A DNA stretch of 6,048 nt, taken from positions 1-6,048 of the forward strand of contig JAEWOM010000186.1 in assembly GCA_023399675.1 (NCBI GenBank). Reading direction: 5' to 3'. Source of the stretch: Bacteroidota bacterium. GTDB taxonomy: Bacteria; Bacteroidota; Bacteroidia; Flavobacteriales; Weeksellaceae. The position numbers and the translations under genes were made by a program. Below, piece after piece: positions 1-5,589 of this stretch. The first letter of the stretch is position 1. Every line of letters starts with the position of its first letter. A model generated the notes under the pieces. It ran no database searches and was not told the DNA's origin. It worked only from the letters and a program-made list of their open reading frames with translations.

Positions 1-2
1 TA

Positions 3-470
3 CTTTTAAACCGTACTGTTTTCGGGGGAGCTTACACATACATTCTGGACAGTTTTCATTCAACACGAGGAAAAATCGAAGGAGGCATTGATTTAATTGA
101 AATGCTTAAAACCATAAATCAAAGAATAGAAATCCTGATAGACAAGGATCATCAAATTGGCCATTCCTATTTCATGAATGTTAATAATCTTTCTGATCTC
201 CGGTACACTTTCAAAAACAAGATAATCCCACTCCTGGAAGAATATTTTTACGGTGATTTTGGTAAAATCGGATTGGTGTTGGGCGACAGGTTTGTGGAAT
301 ACAATGAGCCAGGGCAGAACGGAGAAATTCTCTTTAAATTCAAAGGTTACGATGATTTTGAATTCCTTACCGACAAGAAAATATTTTTTGTTAAAGATAT
401 GAGCGAAGTTTCTGCATCAGATTTCATTTCAATTTATAATCGATTTACTGTGAATTCCAATATATCATAA
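3..470 (+). CDS. mcrB: McrB-type AAA+ GTPase subunit, C-terminal part (5' end outside window)
   Basis: The frame is open from the left edge to the TAA at 468-470, so this is the 3' end of a longer gene and the ATG at 102 is probably internal. McrB is the GTP-driven AAA+ motor of McrBC, which recognises modified DNA and translocates to activate the McrC nuclease. What is visible is the region after the AAA+ core. It includes the block INQRIEILIDKDHQIGHSYF (from the codon at 114), typical of the McrB lid, then an amphipathic stretch around NKIIPLLEEYFYGDFGKI and a short beta-rich tail. Walker A, Walker B and the GTPase signature would lie upstream and cannot be checked. The first 30 or so codons match the family less clearly than the rest. 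McrC begins 7 bases after the stop, which supports an mcrBC operon. An McrB-like AAA protein of another subtype remains possible. Confidence 0.8.
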   Translation, partial: LLNRTVFGGAYTYILDSFHSTRGKIEGGIDLIEMLKTINQRIEILIDKDHQIGHSYFMNVNNLSDLRYTFKNKIIPLLEEYFYGDFGKIGLVLGDRFVEYNEPGQNGEILFKFKGYDDFEFLTDKKIFFVKDMSEVSASDFISIYNRFTVNSNIS

Positions 471-477
471 GTATCTC

Positions 478-1722
478 ATGAAAGTATTTGAATATCAGAA
501 ACTGAGAGTTGGGGAAGATGGCTTCACAAAAAAACATCTCGCTGCGCTCGTGAAATTCAATGAAAAAAATGGGAACAAATATTTCACTCCAATTTACAAT
601 GGTGTTCAGTTCGGGTCGTATGTAGGAGTGGTGCAGATTGGTGGTTTTACCATTGAAATCCTACCTAAAGCGGACAGAGATACTTCGTATTCAAAAGAAA
701 ACAAAAATCTCTGGCAGGGAGTTCTGCTGAATATGCTGCGTGTTTGTAAGGTTATTCAAGTTGACAATGTTTCTGAAGCGGCATTGAAAAAGAAATACAA
801 TTCCATCCTTGAGCTATATTATGAAATTTTCCTGAATGAGGTAGAGCATTTAGTAAAAAAGGGTTTGATAAAGAAATACCGCAGGATTAAAAATAACCAG
901 CTCGCCCTAAAAGGTAAATTGCTTTTTTCACGTGATGTACAGAAAAACCTGGTCCATAAGGAACGGTGTTATTGTGAGCATCAGGTTTACGATAAAAACC
1001 ATCTGATTCATCAGATCCTGTATCAGGCGTTGAGAATACTCGATGATGTGGTGTCGCACAGTCTTCATGATAAAGTAAAGAGACTTCTGTTTGAGTTCAA
1101 CGCTTTTACCTGTTCTGAGTTCAATGCAAATCATTTTGAGAAACTGAAACTTGACCGCAAATCGAAGCCATATCAGAAATCATTGGATATTGCCCGGATG
1201 CTAATCCTGAATTATTCACCTAATCTCAATTCGGGGCAGGATCACATGTTGACGCTGTTGTTTGATATGAACAAGTTGTGGGAGGAATACATTTACAGGG
1301 TTTTGCAAAGACATTCAGATAATTCTCATTACCATATTTCGGCGCAGGAAACACAAAGTTTTTGGGAACATAAGTCAATTCGTCCTGACATTGTTGTAAC
1401 AAACAACCATAATCAGGAAAAGATTATCATCGATACCAAATGGAAAATTGTTGACAACAGTAATCCTTCAGACGATGATTTAAAACAGATGTTTACGTAT
1501 AACCTGCATTGGGGCGCAAGTAAATCTATTCTGCTGTATCCGCAAATCGAGCAGCAGGACACCGCATTCGGACGATATCGTCATGAGCCATACAGGAATT
1601 TGGGCGAAGAATGGAAATCCGTAAAAAACACCTGTAAAATCAGTTTTGTTTCACTAATCGAAAATGGAGAAATTCGGAAAAGCCAAGATTTATTTTATTC
1701 AATAGTAAACAAATTTGAATAG
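478..1722 (+). CDS. mcrC: McrC-type nuclease subunit of a modification-dependent restriction system
   Basis: McrC is the endonuclease partner of McrB: it binds the McrB ring, stimulates its GTPase and cleaves DNA between modified sites. The 414-residue protein has the usual order, an N-terminal beta-rich McrB-interaction part (about 1-140, with GGFTIEILPKADR at 55-67), a helical middle, and a C-terminal PD-(D/E)XK fold. The catalytic set appears as LWEEY (267-271), RPDIVV with Asp304, and IIIDTKWK with Asp319 and Lys321. These are followed by KQMFTYNLHWG (336-346), the Q/Y helix common in McrC. All key residues are present and the frame is intact. The ATG at 478 sits 7 bases after the mcrB stop, without a clear Shine-Dalgarno, which is normal for Bacteroidota. 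A sampled line (781-840) is only about 28% GC, lower than the next gene. Confidence 0.92.
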   Translation: MKVFEYQKLRVGEDGFTKKHLAALVKFNEKNGNKYFTPIYNGVQFGSYVGVVQIGGFTIEILPKADRDTSYSKENKNLWQGVLLNMLRVCKVIQVDNVSEAALKKKYNSILELYYEIFLNEVEHLVKKGLIKKYRRIKNNQLALKGKLLFSRDVQKNLVHKERCYCEHQVYDKNHLIHQILYQALRILDDVVSHSLHDKVKRLLFEFNAFTCSEFNANHFEKLKLDRKSKPYQKSLDIARMLILNYSPNLNSGQDHMLTLLFDMNKLWEEYIYRVLQRHSDNSHYHISAQETQSFWEHKSIRPDIVVTNNHNQEKIIIDTKWKIVDNSNPSDDDLKQMFTYNLHWGASKSILLYPQIEQQDTAFGRYRHEPYRNLGEEWKSVKNTCKISFVSLIENGEIRKSQDLFYSIVNKFE

Positions 1723-1799
1723 GAAAGTAAAATGTACTTCACAAAAAAAAACCTTGCTCCTGCAAAAATTGCGCGTGTTAATCCTTAAATTTCACAGAT

Positions 1800-2324
1800 T
1801 TGCACCAATACATTTCCAATTTCGAACACTATAATGAAGTCATTGAGAAATCCCTCAAGGTCAAAAAATCACTTTGGATTGGAACTGCCGATATCAAGGA
1901 TCTGTACATTAAATCCGGCATCAACAGTACAAAACCTTACCTGGGTGCACTTTCAGATTTGATCCGAAATAATGTGGAGATTCGTTTGCTTTTCGCCAAA
2001 GAACCTGGACCGAACTTCAAAAACGATTTCGATAAGTATCCGTTGTTAATTAAATATCTGGAAACGGCGGTTTGCCCGCGTGTGCATTTCAAGTTTTTAA
2101 TTTTTGATCTGAAGGAAGTGTACATCGGATCTGCCAATCTTACCGGCGCCGGACTGGGAATGAAATCCGAAAACAACCGGAATTTCGAAGCCGGCATCCT
2201 CACAGACGAACCCGAAATCGTGGACAGAGCCATCACCCAGTTTGACAATGTCTGGATTGGAAGGCACTGCGCCAAATGCGGTAGGAAAAATTACTGCCCG
2301 CAACCGATTGATAAATTGTGGTAA
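1800..2324 (+). CDS. Phospholipase D-like (single HKD) domain protein
   Basis: This 174-residue protein carries one PLD-superfamily active site: VHFKFLIFD gives His96, Lys98 and Asp103 (HxKx4D), followed by VYIGSANLTGAG with Gly110, Ser111 and Asn113, and a later NFEAGI (128-133). Single-HKD proteins such as Nuc and BfiI dimerise to build one active site and are often nucleases, so DNA or RNA cleavage is the best guess; lipid hydrolysis is less likely given no signal peptide. The N-terminus (SLWIGTADIKDLY, 24-36) is the first strand of the fold. The tail has Cys157, Cys160 and Cys166, a possible metal site. The start is TTG at 1800: an in-frame TAA lies at 1779-1781 and no in-frame ATG fits before the domain. 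It lies 77 bases after mcrC, so co-transcription is possible. Base composition is richer in GC than mcrC (a sampled line is 50%). The target and role are unknown. Confidence 0.85.
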   Translation: MHQYISNFEHYNEVIEKSLKVKKSLWIGTADIKDLYIKSGINSTKPYLGALSDLIRNNVEIRLLFAKEPGPNFKNDFDKYPLLIKYLETAVCPRVHFKFLIFDLKEVYIGSANLTGAGLGMKSENNRNFEAGILTDEPEIVDRAITQFDNVWIGRHCAKCGRKNYCPQPIDKLW

Positions 2325-2411
2325 CTGCACTTGAACTGCATAATTTTATTTTGGAAGGTTTGTTTCGTTTTTGAGCACAATTGCATTTTTCACATTCTAA
2401 AAAGAGAAAGA

Positions 2412-2421
2412 TTTCCGGAAA
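2412..2421. promoter_or_regulatory. Palindrome TTTCCGGAAA, possible operator or weak hairpin
   Basis: This is a perfect 10-bp inverted repeat about 50 bases upstream of the candidate -7 element. The flanks AGATTT and AAATCT can also pair around it, so it may be a binding site for a dimeric regulator or a weak RNA hairpin. No helix-turn-helix regulator gene is present in the window, and a palindrome of this length can occur by chance. Confidence 0.25.
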
Positions 2422-2470
2422 AAATCTGAATCAAAATACTAAACAGCCATATTCTGTCTGTTAACCAAGG

Positions 2471-2478
2471 CAACTTTG
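2471..2478 (+). promoter_or_regulatory. Candidate Bacteroidota -7 element (CAACTTTG)
   Basis: The Bacteroidota sigma-A -7 consensus is TAnnTTTG, and this octamer differs from it only in the first base. It would place transcription start near 2484 and give a leader of about a dozen bases before the ATG at 2497. A convincing -33 TTTG at the usual spacing was not found, so the call is tentative. Confidence 0.35.
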
Positions 2479-2496
2479 TACCATAAAAAATAACTT

Positions 2497-2748
2497 ATGG
2501 AAGCAAAGCAAACTTTATCTCCAATCGAATGTATTGAGGCTATTCACGCGTTTTCAAAAGATTCAAAGCTGCAAAAACCACTTTATGAATCGGCAAAACA
2601 CGAAGTAAAACAGCTGTCGGATTACCTGCATACATCAGAAATGGAAACGGTCCTTTTTGCCAATGCTTTTGCGGTTTGGTACTCGGACAATACGTTTGAC
2701 AGGGTTTTCCAGCACTTCGGAATGCAGGCTTTTCAGGAAGTACCGTAA
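2497..2748 (+). pseudogene. N-terminal fragment of the AAA+ ATPase as it reads in frame
   Basis: Read without correction, the ATG at 2497 gives 83 residues ending at the TAA at 2746-2748. The first 79 residues are a helical, cytosolic-looking N-terminus with TVLFANAFAVWYSDNTFDRV (51-70) and QHFGMQAF (72-79), which fits the start of the ATPase. The last four residues, QEVP, lie after the frame break and are probably not native. On its own it has no recognisable domain. An automated annotation would call it a small hypothetical protein. Confidence 0.6.
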
Positions 2749-3007
2749 AGAAATTCTGAACCTGTACAGCAAGCGGCTGCTTATCAACAGGGATAAAACA
2801 GGGAAGCGCATCAATAATTTTGATATTTCCCAATGGATTCTGACGGATGTCGCAGAAAACAATCCCATAAAAGTATTTAATGATTCGACCGCAGAGAGTG
2901 AAAAGTATGTTCTGGTGGATGTTCTGGAACGCTTTAATGAAGTTTATCAGGAATATGATGACGAAAAACTGTCGTGGTGGATTTCTGCGATTTTATCGAA
3001 AATCTAA
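2735..3007 (+). pseudogene. Middle fragment of the AAA+ ATPase N-terminal region, frame 2
   Basis: In this frame the sequence RKYRKEILNLYSKRLLI onward continues the helical N-terminal region directly after QHFGMQAF. It runs through ISQWILTDVAENNPI and VLERFNEVYQEYDDEKLSWW to about 2980. The residues after that, ISAILSKI, end at the TAA at 3005-3007 and look like out-of-frame reading. An ATG at 2657 opens this frame earlier, but the residues from there to about 2734 are shadow translation of the real N-terminus. This segment would not be translated alone without a new start. Confidence 0.6.
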
Positions 3008-5433
3008 GCAGTCAGTACAGCGAATTTCCTCTGTTTCAGGAAATTGATGCGATGCGACTGGATAGTTTTGAAACCTATTTTCTACTGGATACAATCTGGG
3101 ACGCTGTACAGGAGGGTGATAATAATTACAACACATTTCTTCAGCGGACAATCGACGATTTTTATCAGAGAAAAAGTAAAAGTTTTGAGGTTTTCAATGC
3201 GTTCATCAAGGGAGAAAACAAACTGATGAAAAAAGGCCTGGTTGAGCTGTCTAAAGAACAGTTTCTGAACCGCACCAGTGTAAAACTATCAGATAAAATG
3301 GTGAAATTTCTTCACGAAAAAGAGAAAATGACCATTGATAATTTTTCGGCAGAAAACAAAAGACTTATTTCACACAAAAACCTGCCATTGCGCCAGCTGT
3401 TTTATAATGATGACGAATACAGACAAATCCAAAGAATCTCGGAAATTCTCAGCGATACAACATTCAGAAAGTTGCAGAAAAATCTGGAAAGCCGGAAAAT
3501 GCCTGTCGGAATAGCGGTACTGCTGCATGGCACTCCCGGAACCGGTAAAACCGAAAGCGTATACCAGCTTGCCAGAAAATCCGGCAGAAATATTTTTAAA
3601 GTGGATATTTCTGAAACAAAAAGCATGTGGTTTGGCGAAAGCCAGAAACTCATCAAGAAAGTTTTTAAAGACTACCGCGAAATGTGCAGTACAGAAGTAA
3701 AAATGCCGATTCTGCTTTTTAATGAGGCAGACGGAATCATCGGCAAACGCAAATCAGCAGGAAGTTCCAACGTCGCCGATACTGAAAATGCCATACAGAA
3801 CATCATCCTGGAGGAGATGGAGAATTTCGAAGGAATTCTTTTTGCCACCACCAATCTGGTCGAAAATATGGATGCTGCATTTGAAAGAAGATTTTTGTTC
3901 AAAATTAAATTTGATAAACCGGGAGCAGAAGTTTCTGCTAAGATCTGGAAGATGAAACTGCCTTTCCTGAACGATGGTGAAGCGGTGAAACTTGCCGAAA
4001 ATTTCCATTTTTCCGGTGGAGAAATAGAGAATATCGCGAGAAAATGTGTGATGAATGAACTGCTCGAGAATGCTAAACCGGATTATGATACCGTGTTTGA
4101 GATGTGCAGAAGCGAGAAATGGGCAGCTGAAGTGCAAGAAAAAGAATTGGATTTTAGATCAAGTAAATTAATTAACTTCGAAATAGATATGGAAAAAGAA
4201 ATTCAAATAATTGAGAAGTTGCTTCATGTGCATGATTGCGCGAATTCCATGTATGAACTGGCAAATAAAGAAGGAGATGATTTTAATGTTTTTGATCTAA
4301 TTAATGAAATTTACTGGATTGATGAGCCAAAGCACAGTCGGTTTATTGCTTATCTGCTAAATCCCAAAAACAGTCATGGACAGGGTCCTCTATACCTTGA
4401 ACTGTTTCTTGATAAATTGGGAATAGAATTTCAAAGCGCAGAAGATAGATGTTGGACAGTGTCGGCAGAAAAGAATAACGTTGACATTTTAATCCAAAGC
4501 AATTTTCCCGATAAAATCAGCGTAGTGATTGAAAATAAATGCTATGATGCAGTTGATCAGGCAAATCAGTTGTATAGATACTGGTACAATTCTATCTACG
4601 ATTATCAAAAGGAAAAACCTGATGCCCATTTGGATTTGAGGAAAAATAGAGTAGTTTATCTGCCGAAAGGGGACTGGAAATCCTATGATATAAATTCTGT
4701 ACGTAAACCTGAAGCGAGTATGCCGGAAATGAATCTTGACGTTATTACGAACTGGACTATTCAAAATGAAATTGATGAATGGTTGTCAGCCTGCATTAGA
4801 AATACAAAAGCATTTAGAATTAAGAAATTTATAGAGGATTATCAGACGTTCTGGCGAGAAACTACTTTGAGAAATTTATTTATGAAAGACGAACTTCAGA
4901 AAAGAATCGAAACTGCAGCAGAGTGGAATGCCCTGACGGAAGTTTTGTCCGCTAAAAACCAACTTCAAACTGATTGGCTGAATGAATTTTATTCGAAAAT
5001 GGAAAAACTAGCAACCAAGCACGGTTGGAAATTTTGGAAAAATAATGAACATGATTACAGGATTTATCGTGTAAACGAAAACCAAATGTCTTTCTGCTTC
5101 GAGTATTTCTTGGGTTTAACATTATGGGATAACCGGATAACTAATGCAACAGAAAAGCAAAAAATAAAAGATAAAATATCAGATTTATTTGCTTCTATCG
5201 GTGATGATTTCGAATTTGTAAATAGTCAGTTGAATGATTACAATGGTTACTTGATGAAGGCAAAAAAAGATTTGGTATATTCAGTCAATCGAGATGATCA
5301 CTCTGAATTTGCTTTTGTTTCTAACTCCGGGTGCGTATATGAGAATTTAGAAAGTGTACTGGAAAAATATTTAAGTGACTATACGATTAAAATGACTTTT
5401 GATAAATTGAGCAATAATTTGGATTCTGATTAA
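2974..5433 (+). CDS. Uninterrupted frame: AAA+ ATPase core joined to PD-(D/E)XK nuclease (819 aa)
   Basis: As the bases stand, a GTG at 2974 opens one frame of 819 codons. Residues 1-180 are the helical N-terminal region, lacking its first part. Residues 181-395 are an AAA+ module: Walker A GTPGTGKT 186-193, Walker B ILLFNEAD 246-253 with Asn250 in place of the usual Asp, sensor-1 Asn294, arginines 305-306, and lid SGGEIENIARK 347-357. Residues 406-819 are a PDDEXK_4-like nuclease. The GTG is unlikely to be a true start because homologous-looking sequence extends upstream in frame 2. The junction, residues 391-405, has no domain character and is probably the former 3' end and spacer of two genes. 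If the fusion is real it would be an ATP-driven nuclease in one chain. I favour two genes, but only the single frame is directly seen. Confidence 0.6.
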   Translation: MVDFCDFIENLSSQYSEFPLFQEIDAMRLDSFETYFLLDTIWDAVQEGDNNYNTFLQRTIDDFYQRKSKSFEVFNAFIKGENKLMKKGLVELSKEQFLNRTSVKLSDKMVKFLHEKEKMTIDNFSAENKRLISHKNLPLRQLFYNDDEYRQIQRISEILSDTTFRKLQKNLESRKMPVGIAVLLHGTPGTGKTESVYQLARKSGRNIFKVDISETKSMWFGESQKLIKKVFKDYREMCSTEVKMPILLFNEADGIIGKRKSAGSSNVADTENAIQNIILEEMENFEGILFATTNLVENMDAAFERRFLFKIKFDKPGAEVSAKIWKMKLPFLNDGEAVKLAENFHFSGGEIENIARKCVMNELLENAKPDYDTVFEMCRSEKWAAEVQEKELDFRSSKLINFEIDMEKEIQIIEKLLHVHDCANSMYELANKEGDDFNVFDLINEIYWIDEPKHSRFIAYLLNPKNSHGQGPLYLELFLDKLGIEFQSAEDRCWTVSAEKNNVDILIQSNFPDKISVVIENKCYDAVDQANQLYRYWYNSIYDYQKEKPDAHLDLRKNRVVYLPKGDWKSYDINSVRKPEASMPEMNLDVITNWTIQNEIDEWLSACIRNTKAFRIKKFIEDYQTFWRETTLRNLFMKDELQKRIETAAEWNALTEVLSAKNQLQTDWLNEFYSKMEKLATKHGWKFWKNNEHDYRIYRVNENQMSFCFEYFLGLTLWDNRITNATEKQKIKDKISDLFASIGDDFEFVNSQLNDYNGYLMKAKKDLVYSVNRDDHSEFAFVSNSGCVYENLESVLEKYLSDYTIKMTFDKLSNNLDSD
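4189..5433 (+). CDS. PD-(D/E)XK nuclease family protein (PDDEXK_4 type), probably a separate gene
   Basis: The ATG at 4189 begins a 414-residue protein, a normal length for stand-alone PDDEXK_4 (PF14281-like) nucleases. The family's N-terminal signature is present: NVFDLINEIYWIDEPKHSRF, then AYLLNPKNSHGQGPLY (positions 33-69 of this protein). The catalytic core follows: Glu94 in VSAEK, Asp99 in NNVDILI, and Glu115-Asn-Lys117 in VVIENK, then VDQANQLYRYW (122-132), the Q-motif helix. All expected acidic and lysine residues are seen, so it looks active. The C-terminal part is a helical and beta region without known motifs. The start lies 31 bases after the inferred ATPase stop (TAG 4155-4157) in an AT-rich spacer and is in frame with the upstream gene only because of the indel. 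Sampled lines are 22-37% GC against 40-52% in the ATPase core, suggesting independent acquisition. A defence role is inferred from context. Confidence 0.8.
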   Translation: MEKEIQIIEKLLHVHDCANSMYELANKEGDDFNVFDLINEIYWIDEPKHSRFIAYLLNPKNSHGQGPLYLELFLDKLGIEFQSAEDRCWTVSAEKNNVDILIQSNFPDKISVVIENKCYDAVDQANQLYRYWYNSIYDYQKEKPDAHLDLRKNRVVYLPKGDWKSYDINSVRKPEASMPEMNLDVITNWTIQNEIDEWLSACIRNTKAFRIKKFIEDYQTFWRETTLRNLFMKDELQKRIETAAEWNALTEVLSAKNQLQTDWLNEFYSKMEKLATKHGWKFWKNNEHDYRIYRVNENQMSFCFEYFLGLTLWDNRITNATEKQKIKDKISDLFASIGDDFEFVNSQLNDYNGYLMKAKKDLVYSVNRDDHSEFAFVSNSGCVYENLESVLEKYLSDYTIKMTFDKLSNNLDSD

Positions 5434-5589
5434 TGGCTAAAGGACAAAAACTTCCTCTTTGATGATCGTTATGACAGGTCTGTCCAGGTTATTAATGTAA
5501 AAATTTCTATTTTTAGAACAGTAATCTGCTTTTTTCTGATAATAATTTTATAAATAGGCAACCCCAACCAGAATTCCATACATTCTAAA
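5434..5589. other. Intergenic region after the nuclease gene
   Basis: There is no well-supported gene here. An ATG overlaps the nuclease stop (TAATG, 5431-5435) and opens only nine codons, MAKGQKLPL, before a TGA at 5460-5462. Frame 1 stays open from 5434 to a TAA at 5551-5553 but has no ATG. A short inverted repeat, GACAG-GT-CTGTC, lies at 5473-5484, and an AT-only hairpin at 5498-5515. I could not assign a convincing promoter for the secreted-protein gene that follows. Confidence 0.55.
5498..5515 (+). terminator. Weak AT-only hairpin, possible terminator
   Basis: TAAAAAT at 5498-5504 pairs with ATTTTTA at 5509-5515 around a TTCT loop. The stem has no G-C pairs and is followed by GAACAG rather than a T run. 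It is therefore a poor intrinsic terminator and may be chance in AT-rich sequence. Confidence 0.25.

Larger units (their letters stand above)
2325..2496. other. Intergenic region between PLD-like gene and AAA+ ATPase gene
   Basis: No coding sequence is supported here. The stretch is AT-rich and holds a perfect palindrome, TTTCCGGAAA, at 2412-2421, inside a possible 6-bp hairpin (2409-2414 with 2422-2427). Immediately after the PLD stop, AACTGCA occurs twice (2324-2330 and 2335-2341). No strong terminator with a GC stem and T run is visible. Confidence 0.6.
2497..4157 (+). pseudogene. AAA+ ATPase gene interrupted by three apparent single-base indels
   Basis: Family-like protein sequence runs from the ATG at 2497 in frame 1 to TTT at 2731-2733, then in frame 2 (2735-2980), then in frame 1 again from 2980. 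Dropping one T near 2731-2733, adding one base (for example G) near 2980 and adding one A near 4145 restores a protein of about 553 residues ending KEIGF at a TAG (4155-4157). That resembles Bacteroidota AAA ATPases with a long helical N-terminus that I remember as ending in IGF. The ATPase core is complete: Walker A HGTPGTGKT (3526-3552), Walker B ILLFNEAD, sensor 1 ATTN, the FERRF arginine-finger region and a lid SGGEIENIARK. Its cellular role is not known to me; the neighbours suggest defence. The breaks may be real decay or sequencing error. Apart from them the coding signal is well preserved, so any loss is recent. Confidence 0.7.

Noticed and set aside
1732..1788. Short frame MYFTKKNLAPAKIARVNP before the PLD-like gene, with a nine-A run, as a possible frameshifted N-terminus
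   Set aside because: The PLD frame has a stop at 1779-1781, so slipping at the A run could not enter the PLD gene; the peptide has no family features.
2731..2980. Programmed frameshifting as the explanation for the ATPase frame changes
   Set aside because: TTT-C could allow +1 slippage, but the second change is in the opposite direction at TGGTGG, which is not a slippery heptamer, and no stimulatory hairpin is evident. A third change removes a stop. Indels explain all three more simply.
3044..3226. Short + strand frame inside the ATPase region
   Set aside because: It is an out-of-frame shadow of the well-supported ATPase coding sequence, as is 3722-3955.
3754..4137. Long open stretch on the minus strand
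   Set aside because: It lies wholly opposite the AAA+ core with its Walker B and sensor motifs and has no domain-like sequence of its own. The same applies to the minus-strand stretches at 928-1134, 1937-2330, 2540-2868, 3402-3902, 4489-4764 and 5722-5910.
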